Assembly: GCF_024733565.1 (NCBI RefSeq)
Contig: NZ_JANIOC010000011.1
Span: forward strand, 75,031-139,030
DNA length: 64,000 bases
Reading direction: 5' to 3'
Origin: Rossellomorea sp. SC111
GTDB taxonomy: Bacteria > Bacillota > Bacilli > Bacillales > Bacillaceae_B
Part shown: positions 8,612-19,744 of the stretch, in pieces
Layout of the letters: the number at the start of each line of letters is the position of its first letter
Position numbering within the stretch: position 1 is the stretch's first letter
Position numbers and translations under genes: made by a program
Notes under the pieces: generated by a model
What the model saw: only the letters and a program-made list of their open reading frames with translations
What the model was told of the DNA's origin: nothing
The model's database searches: none

Positions 8612-10051
8612 CTACCCCCTGATCCTCTCGATCTCATCTGCCACAAACTGAACCGACGTCCCGACAATCACATGAACACTATTCTCCCCTACCACATGGA
8701 TGCCCGGAACCCCTGTCGCTTTGATCCGTTCCTTATCCACTGCCTCCATATCCTTCACTTCCACTCTCAATCTGGTGATGCAATTCTCAACTGAGGTGAC
8801 ATTTTCATCTCCACCGAGTCCGGCATAGATCTCTGCCGCCATGACAGCGAACTTGTCTTCTCCTGTGAGTGTAGGAGAGTTCTCGACTTCTCCTTCTTCT
8901 TCACGCCCCGGTGTCATAAGATTGAACTTCGCAATCATAAAACGGAATAAGAAATAATAAAGGAAAGCAAATACCACACCTTGAATCAGGAGCATATACG
9001 GCAGATTGGCCAGTGGAAGCCTTGAGCTCAGAACAAAATCAACGAAGCCGGCACTGAAGCCGAAGCCTGCCGTCCAGTGGAAGAAAGATGCAATCGCAAG
9101 AGATAGCCCTGTCAGCACTGCATGAGCTACATATAAAGCTGGTGCCACGAACATAAAGGCAAATTCAAGAGGCTCCGTCACTCCTGTAAAAAAGGAAGCA
9201 AAACCTGCCGCAAGCATCAGGGAAGCAACCTGCTTTTTCTTACCAGGTTTTGCTGCATGATAAATGGCAAGACCAGCGGCCGGTAGACCAAACATCATCA
9301 CAGGGAAGAACCCCGCTTGATACATCCCGGTTACACCTTTTTCCCCTGTACCCGACCAGAAGTTCCCGATATCATTGATTCCTGCAACATCGAACCAGAA
9401 CACAGAATTCAACGCATGATGCAATCCGGTCGGAATCAATAATCGATTAAAGAAGCCGTATAAACCTGCGCCAGTAAACCCAAGCCCGCTGATTTCCTTC
9501 CCGAAAGAAACAAGCGCTGTGTATATGACCGGCCAGACAAACAGCATCAATCCTGAAACAACGAGCATGGCCATGGCCGACATAATCGGCACCAATCGTT
9601 TACCGCTGAAAAAGGCAAGGGCATCAGGCAGCTTCACAGAACTAAAGCGGTTGTACATGCTTGCCGCCACGACCCCCGACAGAATACCGACAAATTGATT
9701 TCCGATCTTCTCAAAAGCAGGATTCACAGCCTCTTTATCGATAGCTTGCAACAAAGCAACGGAATCCGTCGACAGCAATGTGGTAATGACGAGATACGCG
9801 ACCAATCCGCTCAGTGCGGCAGACCCATCCTTCGCTTTCGCCATTCCGAGTGCGACACCGACCGCAAACAGGATTGCCATATTATCAATGATCGATGCCC
9901 CTGCCTTGATCAAGAATGCGGCAATCGGACTATCCGCCCCCCAGCCGGAAGGGTCGATCCAATACCCGATCCCCATCAAAATCGCCGCTGCCGGTAACAC
10001 TGCAACAGGAAGCATCAACGAACGACCAATGCGCTGCAAGTATTTCATCAT
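8612..10051 (-). CDS. nagP: PTS EIICB, N-acetylglucosamine family
   Basis: 479 residues. The EIIC membrane domain (about 1-380) has the glucose-superfamily signatures P-T-G-L-H-H (His211/His212) and V-T-E-P-L-E-F (291-297). A linker of acidic residues leads to an EIIB domain with phospho-cysteine Cys424 in E-N-C-I-T-R-L-R-V. Resemblance is greatest to NagE/NagP proteins that import GlcNAc as GlcNAc-6-P. No EIIA is fused, so it needs one in trans. AGGGGG precedes the start. No DasR/NagR (dre) operator was recognised upstream. Glucose or maltose specificity cannot be excluded by sequence reading alone. Confidence 0.85.
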   Translation of the reverse strand: MMKYLQRIGRSLMLPVAVLPAAAILMGIGYWIDPSGWGADSPIAAFLIKAGASIIDNMAILFAVGVALGMAKAKDGSAALSGLVAYLVITTLLSTDSVALLQAIDKEAVNPAFEKIGNQFVGILSGVVAASMYNRFSSVKLPDALAFFSGKRLVPIMSAMAMLVVSGLMLFVWPVIYTALVSFGKEISGLGFTGAGLYGFFNRLLIPTGLHHALNSVFWFDVAGINDIGNFWSGTGEKGVTGMYQAGFFPVMMFGLPAAGLAIYHAAKPGKKKQVASLMLAAGFASFFTGVTEPLEFAFMFVAPALYVAHAVLTGLSLAIASFFHWTAGFGFSAGFVDFVLSSRLPLANLPYMLLIQGVVFAFLYYFLFRFMIAKFNLMTPGREEEGEVENSPTLTGEDKFAVMAAEIYAGLGGDENVTSVENCITRLRVEVKDMEAVDKERIKATGVPGIHVVGENSVHVIVGTSVQFVADEIERIRG

Positions 10052-10224
10052 TTTGTGTTCCCCCTATCAGTCTGATTTTAAAGATGCCTTGTCTCTTTAA
10101 TGAGGACAAAGCCCTTCTTTAAAAAATATTCCGGTATTCAATTATTTAGAAGCGGATGCCGGTGTGTATTCAGGTAGATTGATTGGATTATTTTATATAA
10201 TTGAAGATAGTCCCTCAGAACAAC

Positions 10225-10255
10225 AAAAACCCCCATCAGGCATCAAGCCCGACGG
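10225..10255 (-). terminator. Intrinsic terminator of gltAB
   Basis: On the minus strand CCGTCGGGC-TTGAT-GCCTGATGG (with G:T pairs) is followed by GGGTTTTTG, shortly after the gltB stop. Confidence 0.8.
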
Positions 10256-10256
10256 A

Positions 10257-10268
10257 GGTCCGTCCCTC
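10257..10268. repeat. Half-site of the GAGGGACGGACC repeat family
   Basis: GGTCCGTCCCTC lies between the gltB stop (10274) and the terminator stem. Only one arm is present. Confidence 0.8.
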
Positions 10269-10273
10269 TAAAA

Positions 10274-11761
10274 TTAAGGTAATTCAGTTGTGCCCATGAG
10301 GTAGCGGTCGCATTCGCGGGCTGCTTCACGGCCTTCATTGATGGCCCAGACGATAAGGCTCTGGCCCCGGCGCATGTCTCCTGCAGCGAAGACACCTTCG
10401 ACGTTTGTCATGTAATTGCCGTACTCTGCTTTCACTGTGGAGTTGCTGTTTGTTTCAACTTCAAGCTCCTTGATCAGCTCTTGTTCCGGACCGCTGAACC
10501 CGATGGCAAGAAGGACAAGGTCCGCCGGCCATATTTTTTCAGTTCCCGGAATTTCATCACGGACCTTGTTTCCATTTTCGTCATAGCGGAGTTTCACGTT
10601 AACCGTGTGAACTTCCTTGATATGGCCATGTTCATCACCGACAAACTTCTTCGTCATGACAGCGTACGCCCGCGGATCATCTCCAAATACCTCGGCCGCT
10701 TCCTTTTGTCCGTACTCCACCCGATGAATGACCGGGTACTGTGGCCATGGATTGCCGACTTCATCACGCATGGCACCCTTTTTATCGTAGATATCGAATT
10801 GAGTCAGGCTTTTACAGTTATGCCTCACGGACGTAGCCAGGCAGTCCGTACCCGTGTCACCTCCACCGATGACGATGACGTTTTTTCCTTCAGCAGAAAT
10901 ATAATTGCCATCTTCTAAGTTTGAGTCCAATAAGCTTTTCGTGTTCGAATGAAGGAATTCCATTGCATAATGAACGCCTTTCAAATCACGTCCATCGACT
11001 TGGATGTCACGATGAACGGCTGCACCACCGCATAGGATGACGGCGTCAAAGTTTTCCCGGAGGTTCTCGACCGTGTAGTCTTTCCCAACCTCCGTATTGG
11101 TAACAAATTCAATGCCCTCTTCTTCTAAAATATCGACACGGCGCTTCACGACTGAGTATGGAAGCTTCATTTCAGGAATGCCATACGTCAATAGTCCGCC
11201 TACTCGATCATTTTTTTCAAAAACCGTGACAAGGTGCCCTGCTTTATTCAATTGAGCAGCGGTAGCCAATCCAGCCGGACCTGATCCCACGACTGCCACG
11301 CGTTTGCCTGTGCGGTGCTCTGGCGGTTCCGGAATCACCCAGCCTTCTTCAAATCCTTTTTCAATAATCGAGCGTTCCACGGTTCTGATCGCAACGGGCG
11401 GTTCATTGATTCCGAGCACACAGGCCCCTTCACATGGCGCCGGACATGCGAAGCCGGTGAATTCAGGAAAGTTATTCATCTGATGCTCACGTTTCAGGGC
11501 TTCCTTCCACTGCCCCTGATACACAAGGTCATTCCATTCCGGTATCAGGTGATACACGGGGCACCCCGAGGTTGCCCCGTTGATCTCCATTCCCGATTGA
11601 CACGTCGGTACGCCGCAGTCCATGCAGCGTGCCCCTTGTTTCTTGATTTCTTCTTCTGAAAGAGGAGTGGTGTAATCGTTCCAATCTTTCGTTCGTTCAG
11701 TTGGATGCCTCTCAGCTGTTGTTTGTCTCGTATATTCCATGAATCCGGTTGGTTTTCCCAT
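10274..11761 (-). CDS. gltB: Glutamate synthase (NADPH) small subunit
   Basis: About 495 residues. The N-terminal cysteine region C-M-D-C-G-V-P-T-C binds 4Fe-4S clusters, followed by FAD- and NADPH-binding Rossmann motifs (V-V-G-S-G-P-A-G-L and [10 protein letters not shown]). The subunit supplies electrons from NADPH to the large subunit for conversion of 2-oxoglutarate plus glutamine to two glutamates. The second of two adjacent ATGs is used because its spacing from GGAGGGGG is better and it gives [10 protein letters not shown], the start seen in B. subtilis GltB. This is GltD in E. coli nomenclature. It sits 17 bases after gltA. Confidence 0.95.
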   Translation of the reverse strand: MGKPTGFMEYTRQTTAERHPTERTKDWNDYTTPLSEEEIKKQGARCMDCGVPTCQSGMEINGATSGCPVYHLIPEWNDLVYQGQWKEALKREHQMNNFPEFTGFACPAPCEGACVLGINEPPVAIRTVERSIIEKGFEEGWVIPEPPEHRTGKRVAVVGSGPAGLATAAQLNKAGHLVTVFEKNDRVGGLLTYGIPEMKLPYSVVKRRVDILEEEGIEFVTNTEVGKDYTVENLRENFDAVILCGGAAVHRDIQVDGRDLKGVHYAMEFLHSNTKSLLDSNLEDGNYISAEGKNVIVIGGGDTGTDCLATSVRHNCKSLTQFDIYDKKGAMRDEVGNPWPQYPVIHRVEYGQKEAAEVFGDDPRAYAVMTKKFVGDEHGHIKEVHTVNVKLRYDENGNKVRDEIPGTEKIWPADLVLLAIGFSGPEQELIKELEVETNSNSTVKAEYGNYMTNVEGVFAAGDMRRGQSLIVWAINEGREAARECDRYLMGTTELP

Positions 11762-11778
11762 CATATCCCCCTCCCTCT

Positions 11779-14700
11779 TTATTTCGCGGGTTCCAATACT
11801 TTTTTCTCTTCTTTTGTACCTTCTTCAAATGCTGCCATCTCTGCATCGAATTTTTCTAAGCCACTATTTTCAAGCTCACTGATCCGCTCTCTCATCTTGA
11901 GGTAGGATTTCGGAATCACACGCACAAATTTGGACACGTAAGAATCCCAGTTGGCCAATATTTTCTTACCATTATTGCTATTCGTATACTGAACGTATTC
12001 CTCGATCATGTTGTAGACGTCTTGCATTTCTTCCGGATCAAACAGTGGCTGTACGAGGACAAGTTCCTGATTACATCTTGAACGGAAGGTTTCATCTTCG
12101 TCCAGGACATAAGCGACTCCACCCGACATGCCGGCAGCGAAGTTCCGCCCCGTCAAACCAAGGACGACGACCTTTCCTCCAGTCATGTATTCACATCCGT
12201 GATCACCGACGCTCTCAACGACTACCTGTGCTCCACTATTACGGACACAGAAACGCTCGCCTGCCACTCCGTATATATAAGCTTCTCCACCTGACGCCCC
12301 GTAGAAAGAAACATTCCCGATGATCGTGTTCCGCTCAGGAATGAACGTAGCCGTCGGATCAGGATGGACGATGATTTTCCCGCCAGATAATCCTTTTCCA
12401 ACGAAATCGTTGGAATCCCCGACGAGTCTCAAGGTCAATCCTTTAGGAATATATGCACCGAAGCTTTGACCTGCAGAGCCTTTGAAGGTCAGACGGATCG
12501 TGTCTTCGGGTAATCCTTCTGCTCCATACCGTTTTGTGATTTCACTGCCGAGCATCGTCCCGGTCACCCGGTGAATATTCCGGATCGCCGTCGTCCATTC
12601 AACCGGCTCCCCTGTTTCAATCGCATTGCGACAGCGGGGAATCAGTTCTTGGAAGTCCAAAGTCTTCTCAAGTTCGTGATCCTGCTTACGGGTAGCATAT
12701 CTGCCGACCTTCTCAGGTACATCCGGTTGATAGAGAAGGGCTGACAGGTCGATCCCCTTTCCTTTCCAATGATCAATCGCCTCGTTTGCTTCAAGGATAT
12801 CGGTTCGTCCAATCATTTCATTGATCGTTCTGAAGCCAAGTTGAGCCATGAGCTCCCTTGTTTCCTGGGCAACGAAACGCATGAAATTTGCCACGTGTTC
12901 CGGGTCCCCTGTGTATTTTTTGCGAAGCTCAGGGTCTTGTGTTGCAATTCCGACAGGGCATGTATTCATATGACAGACACGCATCATGACACAGCCAAGG
13001 ACAACAAGTGGTGCAGTCGAGAATCCGTATTCTTCTGCTCCAAGAAGGGATGCGACGACAACATCCCTGCCCGTCATCATTTTGCCGTCCGTCTCAACGA
13101 CAATCCTGTCACGAAGTCGATTTAACAGTAAAGTCTGATGGGCTTCGGCAAGACCGATTTCCCAAGGCAGTCCTGTATGTTTCAGACTGGTTCTCGGTGC
13201 GGCACCGGTCCCTCCGTCATATCCACTGATCAACACAACGTCGGCTCTGCCTTTAGCCACACCTGCAGCAATCGTTCCGACACCTACGGCGGATACGAGC
13301 TTGACACTGATGCGGGCCTGAGGGTTCGCATTTTTCAAGTTATAAATAAGCTCGGCCAGATCTTCAATCGAATAGATATCATGATGAGGTGGAGGCGATA
13401 TCAACTCTACCCCAGGGGTCGATCCCCTTACTTCAGCAACCCAAGGATAGACCTTTTTACCAGGGAGATGTCCCCCTTCGCCAGGTTTGGCCCCTTGAGC
13501 GACCTTGATTTGAATCTCATCGGCATTCACAAGGTAGTGACTCGTTACGCCGAAACGGCCAGATGCTACTTGTTTGATCGAACTGCGCCTTGAATCTCCA
13601 TTCTCATCTGGAATGAAACGGCTGGGGTGTTCCCCGCCTTCTCCTGAATTGCTCCGTCCTCCGATTTTATTCATCGCGATCGCCAATGCTTCGTGGGCTT
13701 CCTGACTGATTGAACCGAATGACATGGCACCAGTCTTGAAGCGGCGGCAGATCTCTTCGACTGATTCCACCTCTTCAATCGGGATAGCCTTCGTTTCTTT
13801 AAACGAAAGAAGGCCTCGCAGGGATTGCAGATTCTGCTTTTCATCTGTCAGCATATTGGAGTATTTCTTGAATAGTTCATAATTATTCGTGCGGCATGCA
13901 TGCTGAAGAGTGTGGATCGTACTTGGATTGTACGCATGATCCTCTCCATTTTTACGATATTGGAATTCGTCCCCGGATTCCAATGTACGGTGATGATCTT
14001 TTCGATCATTGAATGCTTTCCGGTGTCTTAAGAGTACTTCTTTTTCGATGATATCCATTCCGATTCCACCGAGTCTTGAAGCGGTTCGGGTGAAATACTT
14101 ATCGATGACATCCTTATGAATGCCGACAGCTTCAAAGATTTGGGCCCCACGATAACTCTGGATCGTTGAAATCCCCATTTTCGATAGGACCTTGATGACC
14201 CCATCTGTTCCTGATTTAACAAAACGCTGCACCGCTTTTTCATAAGTGGTATCTTGGACCTCACCCTTTTCAATCAAATCTTGTAGCGTTTCAAAGGCAA
14301 GATACGGATTGATGGCTTCTGCACCATATCCAAGCAGGGTTGCAAAGTGATGCACTTCCCGGGGTTCCCCTGATTCGAGAAGAATACTGACGGTTGTACG
14401 CGTCCCTTGACGAATTAAATGATGATGCAGCCCGGAAACAGCAAGGAGTGACGGAATCGCAGCCTTCTCCTTCACCACCCCGCGGTCGGATAAAATGAGG
14501 AGTGTCGCACCGTCTGCAACGGCCTGGTCAGCTTTTTCGAAAAGATCATCCAGGGTCCGATCAAGCTGGTCTTCTTCTTCGGTCACATTAAATAATATCG
14601 ATAATGTGACTGCCTTGAAGCCTTTTTCTTTCTGATGACGAAGCTTTTCAAGCTCTTCCCCTGTAATGATCGGTGTCTTTAAATGAATATGCCTGCAGCT

Positions 14701-16377
14701 TTCAGGACCAGGGTTCACAAGGTTTCCTTCAGCTCCGATCGTTGTGCCGACAGACGTAATGATCTGCTCCCTGATCGCATCGATCGGTGGATTTGTCACT
14801 TGGGCAAATAATTGTTTGAAATAGTTGTATAGAAGCTGAGGCTTCTTTGATAAAACGGCAAGCGGTGAATCATATCCCATGGAACCGACCGGATCCTTAC
14901 CATCGGTCACCATCGGCTTGATGATTTTATTCAATTCCTCCGTCGTATATCCGAATGCCTGCTGCTGAAGGAGCACTTCATCTGAATCCATTTGTTCCAA
15001 TTCCTGGGTCGTTTCCGGAAGGTCCTCAAGTTCGAGTTTATTATTATCCAGCCAATGTCTGTAAGGGTGCTCGGACGCGACACGGAGCTTGATCTCTTCA
15101 TCCGGGATGATCCGCCCTTTTTCCAGATCGACTAGAAGCATCTTTCCAGGCTGGAGGCGATCTTTATACACAATATCATCGGCAAAGATATCAAGGGCCC
15201 CCACTTCGGATCCAAGAACGATCATGCCGCCTTTTGTCACATAGTAACGGGCAGGTCGCAGTCCATTTCTGTCGAGGCAGGCCCCGATCTGCTTACCATC
15301 GGTGAACACAAGGGCTGCAGGTCCATCCCACGGCTCCATCAGACAGCTGTGGTATTCGTAAAAATCCTTCTTTTTAGGATGAATCGTATCGTCGTTTTCC
15401 CATGGCTCAGGCACCATCATCATAGCCGTATGGGCAAGGGATCTGCCTGATAAATGAAGGAATTCAAAGCAATTATCAAACATGGAAGAATCACTGCCTG
15501 TCTCATCGATGACGGGAAGGATTTTCTTCAGATCTTCTTCCTTGAAAGCACTCGATTGGCACAGTTTCTCACGTGCGCGCATCCAGTTCACGTTGCCTCG
15601 CAATGTATTGAATTCTCCATTATGAATCGTATATCGGTTCGGGTGAGATCGTTGCCAGCTCGGGAAAGTGTTTGTACTAAATCGGGAATGTACAAGAGCT
15701 AAAGCTGACCGGAACTCAGGGTGGTTGAGGTCAATATAAAAGGAATCAAGCTGTTCCGGGATGAGCATCCCTTTGTACACGATGGTCGTGGAAGACAAAC
15801 TGCAAAGGTAGACATCCTCTAGCCCTTCAACAGTCGCTACTTCTTGTTCAATCCTTTTCCTGATCACATACAGCTTCCGCTCGAAATCCATCCGGGACTC
15901 TAAGTCTTCCGATACACCAATGAAGACTTGGCGGATGAATGGTTTGGACTTCGATGCTACTTTCCCTACAAAAGAATCATTGAGTGGAACAGGTCTCCAG
16001 CCAAGTGTCTTCTGGCCCTCTTCTTCAATGATGCGTTCGAAGATATCTTTACTCTTCATGCGTTTCTCATAATTTTCAGGAAGGAACACCATCCCGATTC
16101 CATATTCTCCTTTGCGGGGAAGGATGATGTCTTCTTTCTCACATTGCTTTTTGAAGAAATGATGGGGGATTTGAGTGAGGATACCTGCACCGTCACCAGT
16201 ACTCGTATCGGCTGATTGTCCTCCGCGATGTTCCAGGTTACATAAAATATTAATGGCATTCTGAACGATGTTATGACTTTTCGTCCCATCGATATTTGCA
16301 ATCATACCAATTCCACATGCTTCATGTTCTTGCGCAGGATCATACATGCCTTGCGCTACAGGAAGATTCGTTTTCAT
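11779..16377 (-). CDS. gltA: Glutamate synthase large subunit
   Basis: 1532 residues, full length. Cys21 in H-E-A-C-G-I-G is the amidotransferase nucleophile exposed after propeptide removal. The central FMN/synthase domain has the G-E-G-G-E and [11 protein letters not shown] motifs. A 3Fe-4S cysteine set is visible in [12 protein letters not shown], and the C-terminal GXGXG beta-helix repeats are present ([14 protein letters not shown]). B. subtilis calls it gltA; E. coli calls it gltB. GAGGAGG precedes the start. Unlike in B. subtilis, no divergent gltC-type LysR gene is next to it, so control must come from elsewhere. Confidence 0.97.
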   Translation of the reverse strand: MKTNLPVAQGMYDPAQEHEACGIGMIANIDGTKSHNIVQNAINILCNLEHRGGQSADTSTGDGAGILTQIPHHFFKKQCEKEDIILPRKGEYGIGMVFLPENYEKRMKSKDIFERIIEEEGQKTLGWRPVPLNDSFVGKVASKSKPFIRQVFIGVSEDLESRMDFERKLYVIRKRIEQEVATVEGLEDVYLCSLSSTTIVYKGMLIPEQLDSFYIDLNHPEFRSALALVHSRFSTNTFPSWQRSHPNRYTIHNGEFNTLRGNVNWMRAREKLCQSSAFKEEDLKKILPVIDETGSDSSMFDNCFEFLHLSGRSLAHTAMMMVPEPWENDDTIHPKKKDFYEYHSCLMEPWDGPAALVFTDGKQIGACLDRNGLRPARYYVTKGGMIVLGSEVGALDIFADDIVYKDRLQPGKMLLVDLEKGRIIPDEEIKLRVASEHPYRHWLDNNKLELEDLPETTQELEQMDSDEVLLQQQAFGYTTEELNKIIKPMVTDGKDPVGSMGYDSPLAVLSKKPQLLYNYFKQLFAQVTNPPIDAIREQIITSVGTTIGAEGNLVNPGPESCRHIHLKTPIITGEELEKLRHQKEKGFKAVTLSILFNVTEEEDQLDRTLDDLFEKADQAVADGATLLILSDRGVVKEKAAIPSLLAVSGLHHHLIRQGTRTTVSILLESGEPREVHHFATLLGYGAEAINPYLAFETLQDLIEKGEVQDTTYEKAVQRFVKSGTDGVIKVLSKMGISTIQSYRGAQIFEAVGIHKDVIDKYFTRTASRLGGIGMDIIEKEVLLRHRKAFNDRKDHHRTLESGDEFQYRKNGEDHAYNPSTIHTLQHACRTNNYELFKKYSNMLTDEKQNLQSLRGLLSFKETKAIPIEEVESVEEICRRFKTGAMSFGSISQEAHEALAIAMNKIGGRSNSGEGGEHPSRFIPDENGDSRRSSIKQVASGRFGVTSHYLVNADEIQIKVAQGAKPGEGGHLPGKKVYPWVAEVRGSTPGVELISPPPHHDIYSIEDLAELIYNLKNANPQARISVKLVSAVGVGTIAAGVAKGRADVVLISGYDGGTGAAPRTSLKHTGLPWEIGLAEAHQTLLLNRLRDRIVVETDGKMMTGRDVVVASLLGAEEYGFSTAPLVVLGCVMMRVCHMNTCPVGIATQDPELRKKYTGDPEHVANFMRFVAQETRELMAQLGFRTINEMIGRTDILEANEAIDHWKGKGIDLSALLYQPDVPEKVGRYATRKQDHELEKTLDFQELIPRCRNAIETGEPVEWTTAIRNIHRVTGTMLGSEITKRYGAEGLPEDTIRLTFKGSAGQSFGAYIPKGLTLRLVGDSNDFVGKGLSGGKIIVHPDPTATFIPERNTIIGNVSFYGASGGEAYIYGVAGERFCVRNSGAQVVVESVGDHGCEYMTGGKVVVLGLTGRNFAAGMSGGVAYVLDEDETFRSRCNQELVLVQPLFDPEEMQDVYNMIEEYVQYTNSNNGKKILANWDSYVSKFVRVIPKSYLKMRERISELENSGLEKFDAEMAAFEEGTKEEKKVLEPAK

Positions 16378-16738
16378 CCAATGTCCTCCTCTACTAAACT
16401 TGTATATTTTTTGAATAATTAACCGGTTAATTAAATTTTCTTAATTTTCGTTAGTATATCATGAAATTTAGAAAAAACGAAAAATTATGTTAATGAAAAT
16501 TCTGTATATTTTCCAAGTATATATGGAACAGAGGAGGAGAACGTTGATTTATTCACATTACTTTTAACTTAATATTCAGAATCTTTAAAAGCTTGATACA
16601 AACATAAAGAAATCGCTTACAATAATTCGTGTTCCTAAGCACATTTCAACAAAATCACATATGTATGTTCATGCAAAAATTTCACTAAAAAAAATTTTTT
16701 AACAACAATAATTTGTCCTCAAACCTGGCTTTGATCAT
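16378..16738. other. Long AT-rich regulatory region upstream of gltA
   Basis: No gene of normal size. It holds a perfect 18-bp palindrome TAATTAACC/GGTTAATTA (16416-16433) 39 bases before the gltA start, a plausible operator for the operon. On the plus strand a strong ribosome site GAGGAGG (16531-16537) is followed at 16544 by TTG and only 7 codons before a stop. Several A/T runs follow. Confidence 0.5.
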
Positions 16739-16776
16739 GAGGGACGGACCTTCGAAAATTCGAAGGTCCGTCCCTC
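16739..16776. repeat. Full palindromic GAGGGACGGACC repeat
   Basis: GAGGGACGGACC, then TTCGAA-AA-TTCGAA, then GGTCCGTCCCTC: a perfect inverted repeat between mnmH and the gltA promoter region. Downstream of mnmH it may serve as terminator, although the following T run is short. Confidence 0.9.
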
Positions 16777-16823
16777 TTCCTTACCTTAGACAAAGACCAT
16801 ACCCATCCTCATGGGCAAAGGTC

Positions 16824-17864
16824 TCAGTGATTAGAAACCAAGGGGCTTTTCTCAGGAAGGAGCTTCTTGATCTCTTGGTATCCTTCTTCGATTGAGTTCA
16901 CCTTAACCGTGGTCTTTCGATCCTCGGGATATTGATTCCACATATGTAGGTACCTAGGATCATAATAGTATTCGATGAGCAGTTCCAATATCCGTTCATA
17001 GTTTCCCACTTTCAGCTCACCCTCGATTTCATTGGCAATCGGACTGTGAATCCGCCGCTTTATGGTCCTGAACGCTTTCACAAATTCATCATGGTGTTCG
17101 TGGAGGCGGTACTCTTCTAAAATATGGTTGACCCTTTCTTTAATGGGCATTTCGATGAAGATATGAAATGCCTCTTCCTTCTCATGAATAAGAAAATCAG
17201 GCAAAAGCACCTTTCCTATCCTTTTACTTTCCGCTTCGAATAAAAGAAAAGAAGATTCCTTCTTCTTCATCAGTTCCCGAAGGAGGAGGGAATCGAATGT
17301 TTTCTGGTTGTTGGCGGAAAGTCCGATTTCCCCAAATATGGATCCTCTATGGTTTGCGAGGCCTTCAATATCCAGAACAGGATATCCTTCTCTATGAAGT
17401 CTTTTCAAAATCGCTGTCTTCCCAGTGCCTGTCCCGCCGTTTAATACGAAGGAAGCAGGCTTCATTTCAATATTTTCAAGCCCCTTCAGCACCCAGTGGC
17501 GATAAGCCTTGACTCCTCCCATAATCCGGGAAGTCCCGATCCCCATCAGGTCAAGGAAAGTAGCGGCCGCCTTGCTTCGCATACCACCCCTCCAGCAAAA
17601 CACGACGATTTCACCCTCAAGTTTCTTGAACTCGTTAATGAACCTGGGAAGCTTACCTGAAAAAATCTCCAGTCCCCGGTCTGTCGCCACTTCCTTACTC
17701 ACTTGCTTATATAATGTCCCGACTTCTGCTCTTTCTTCATCATCGAAAACCGGTATATTCAGACTGCCAGGGATCGTCATTTCCCTATATTCAGAAGGAG
17801 ACCTTACGTCCACGAACGTATACTTTTCTAAATCGCATTGATCGATCGGTAGATCTTTGAACAC
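16824..17864 (-). CDS. mnmH: tRNA 2-selenouridine synthase
   Basis: 346 residues in two domains. An N-terminal rhodanese domain (about 1-125) has catalytic Cys90 in V-V-F-C-W-R-G-G-M-R-S. A P-loop domain follows with G-G-T-G-T-G-K-T (143-150). SelU/MnmH replaces the sulphur of 2-thiouridine at tRNA wobble position 34 with selenium through a geranylated intermediate, using selenophosphate. Activity as a selenium enzyme would need selD elsewhere in the genome, and none is in this window. The start is GTG behind AGAGGATG. Monocistronic. Confidence 0.93.
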   Translation of the reverse strand: MFKDLPIDQCDLEKYTFVDVRSPSEYREMTIPGSLNIPVFDDEERAEVGTLYKQVSKEVATDRGLEIFSGKLPRFINEFKKLEGEIVVFCWRGGMRSKAAATFLDLMGIGTSRIMGGVKAYRHWVLKGLENIEMKPASFVLNGGTGTGKTAILKRLHREGYPVLDIEGLANHRGSIFGEIGLSANNQKTFDSLLLRELMKKKESSFLLFEAESKRIGKVLLPDFLIHEKEEAFHIFIEMPIKERVNHILEEYRLHEHHDEFVKAFRTIKRRIHSPIANEIEGELKVGNYERILELLIEYYYDPRYLHMWNQYPEDRKTTVKVNSIEEGYQEIKKLLPEKSPLVSNH

Positions 17865-18003
17865 GTCATCCTCTCCCTTTTTACATTTCCCTACTATTTT
17901 ACACCACTTCCGTATTCATTCTTTCCCTTTTTATTCTTTTTAGAACGATTCGCCTGGTCCATTCCTCCTGTTTATTCATTGAATATTCAGTTTTTTCACC
18001 TCA

Positions 18004-18020
18004 TTGGTACTATATACCAA
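18004..18020. promoter_or_regulatory. Inverted repeat upstream of yngK, possible operator
   Basis: TTGGTA-CTATA-TACCAA is a perfect 6-5-6 inverted repeat 124 bases before the yngK-like start. GntR-family regulators bind sites of similar shape, but the binding protein is unknown. Confidence 0.4.
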
Positions 18021-18102
18021 AGTAATGGAACCCCTTATAATGAAAATAGAAATAATATTTCATGTTTTCTCTAAATTTTATGAAGTATTATTTCAATAAA
18101 AA

Positions 18103-18116
18103 TGAAAGCGGTTTCT
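18103..18116. promoter_or_regulatory. Candidate cre (CcpA) site
   Basis: TGAAAGCGGTTTCT matches the Bacillus cre consensus TGWAANCGNTNWCA except for the last base. It lies 28 bases before the start of the yngK-like gene, where CcpA would repress. Confidence 0.5.
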
Positions 18117-18143
18117 TTTCAACCGAAAGAGAGGAGTAAAGAA

Positions 18144-19694
18144 ATGAAAGCAGTAAAGTACATGATTATGGCCGTGATGTTGTTCTCACTGGCTCTTCCC
18201 TTTTCTACCGGGAAAGCGAAGGCATCCGGTACGTCTGAACCGAAGCATGAGATGCGGGCTGCGTGGATTGCGACAGTGACGAATATTGACATGCAGCCTG
18301 GAATGGACAAGCAGGAATTTACGGATTGGGTGGTGAGCACCCTGGATGAATTGAAAGAATTGAACTTTAATACGGTGATTTATCAAGTCAAGCCGACTGC
18401 CGATGCCTTATATCCTTCCGAACTTGCCCCATGGTCCCAGTATATTACGGGGGATGAGCAGGGCACCGATCCAGGCTATGATCCACTTGCCATCATGTTA
18501 GATGAATCACATAAACGAGGGATCGAGGTCCATGCATGGGTGAACCCTTACCGGATCACAATGCCGAATCAAACGATCGAGTCTCTTGCAGATGACAACG
18601 TTGCCAAGCTTCATCCGGAATGGGTACTGAAATATGGAAAGCAATACTACCTCAACCCAGGAATACCTGAAGTGCAAGATTACTTGATTGATACAGTAAA
18701 AGAATTAGTCAACCATTACGACATTGAAGCCATTCATATGGATGATTACTTCTATCCTTATAAAATCGCAGGAGAAAGCTTCCCAGATCAAGATACATAC
18801 GAGAAATATGGCAGCACATTCGAGAATATCGATGATTGGAGACGGAACAACGTCGATGAACTGGTGGCTGATATCAACACTGAAATCAAAGAAATCAAAG
18901 ACTATGTCCAATTCGGGATTTCCCCTTTTGGCGTATGGAGAAACATCGCCGATGATCCGACGGGAAGCGAGACAGAAGCGGGACAAACGAATTTCGATGA
19001 CCTATATGCCGACACCCGCCAGTGGATCAAGGACGGAAGCATCGACTACATCACCCCGCAAATCTATTGGTCCAGGAAACTCGCTGTCGCCAACTACTCC
19101 GTCCTACTCGACTGGTGGAGCCGGGAAGTGAATGAGTATTCCTATGAGCATCCGGTCAATTTGTACATCGGGATGGCAGATTATAAGGTCGGGGACAATT
19201 TTGACCAGGAATGGTTCAATCCTAATGAACTGCCGGGGCAAATCATGGATAACCGAGCTAACGGTACCGCACTTGGCCAAATGCATTTCTCCTTAAGACA
19301 AATTTTCGAAAACCCACTTGGTTACGCTGATATATTACGTAATGAAGTATATACGGAAGTGGCATTGACGCCTGCCACTCCTTGGAACAATGATGACCTT
19401 CCGAAGAAACCGAACACCGTAAAAGCAAAGAAACAGAAAGACGGTATTACCATTACCATCGACGACAAAAAACATTCAGATGCCAGAAAGTATGTCATCT
19501 ACCGCTTTGACGGCGTGAAAGAAGGAGATTACAAGAATTCTGCGAATATCGTGGATGTCGTGTATTCTCAAGAAAAGGTTACGACGTATAAAGACACATC
19601 AGCTGTAGAAGGTGGAATGTACACATATGGTGTGACATCCGTATCTCCTACAGGTGTTGAAAGTAAGGACGCGAAAACAGTAAGAGTACGATAA
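18144..19694 (+). CDS. yngK: Secreted glycoside hydrolase-like protein (GHL10/DUF187, YngK family)
   Basis: 516 residues. A Sec signal peptide (M-K-A-V-K-Y-M-I-M-A-V-M-L-F-S-L-A-L, cleavage near A-K-A-S) is followed by a TIM-barrel domain: E-M-R-A-A-W-I-A-T-V-T-N-I-D, H-A-W-V-N-P-Y-R, and A-I-H-M-D-D-Y-F-Y-P. These are hallmarks of the DUF187/GHL10 family of predicted extracellular glycosidases. The last 100 residues look like a fibronectin-type module. The ATG at 18144 has GAGAGGAG ahead; an upstream ATG at 18102 has none. The substrate is unknown, though carbohydrate degradation fits the candidate cre site. Confidence 0.85.
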   Translation: MKAVKYMIMAVMLFSLALPFSTGKAKASGTSEPKHEMRAAWIATVTNIDMQPGMDKQEFTDWVVSTLDELKELNFNTVIYQVKPTADALYPSELAPWSQYITGDEQGTDPGYDPLAIMLDESHKRGIEVHAWVNPYRITMPNQTIESLADDNVAKLHPEWVLKYGKQYYLNPGIPEVQDYLIDTVKELVNHYDIEAIHMDDYFYPYKIAGESFPDQDTYEKYGSTFENIDDWRRNNVDELVADINTEIKEIKDYVQFGISPFGVWRNIADDPTGSETEAGQTNFDDLYADTRQWIKDGSIDYITPQIYWSRKLAVANYSVLLDWWSREVNEYSYEHPVNLYIGMADYKVGDNFDQEWFNPNELPGQIMDNRANGTALGQMHFSLRQIFENPLGYADILRNEVYTEVALTPATPWNNDDLPKKPNTVKAKKQKDGITITIDDKKHSDARKYVIYRFDGVKEGDYKNSANIVDVVYSQEKVTTYKDTSAVEGGMYTYGVTSVSPTGVESKDAKTVRVR

Positions 19695-19701
19695 TCATAG
19701 A

Positions 19702-19744
19702 AAGAAGCGTTTCTCCGTGGCGGGGAAACGCTTCTTCTTATTTT
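19702..19744. terminator. Bidirectional terminator
   Basis: AAGAAGCGTTT / AAACGCTTCTT stem, then TCTTATTTT on the plus strand. It lies between the convergent yngK-like and cysteine dioxygenase genes and overlaps the latter's stop. Confidence 0.8.

Noticed and set aside
11705-16301. Many plus-strand open frames opposite gltA/gltB (for example 13138-13593 and 10481-10918)
   Set aside because: They mirror conserved minus-strand coding sequence, lack ribosome sites and have low-complexity or cysteine/histidine/arginine-rich products typical of antisense shadows.
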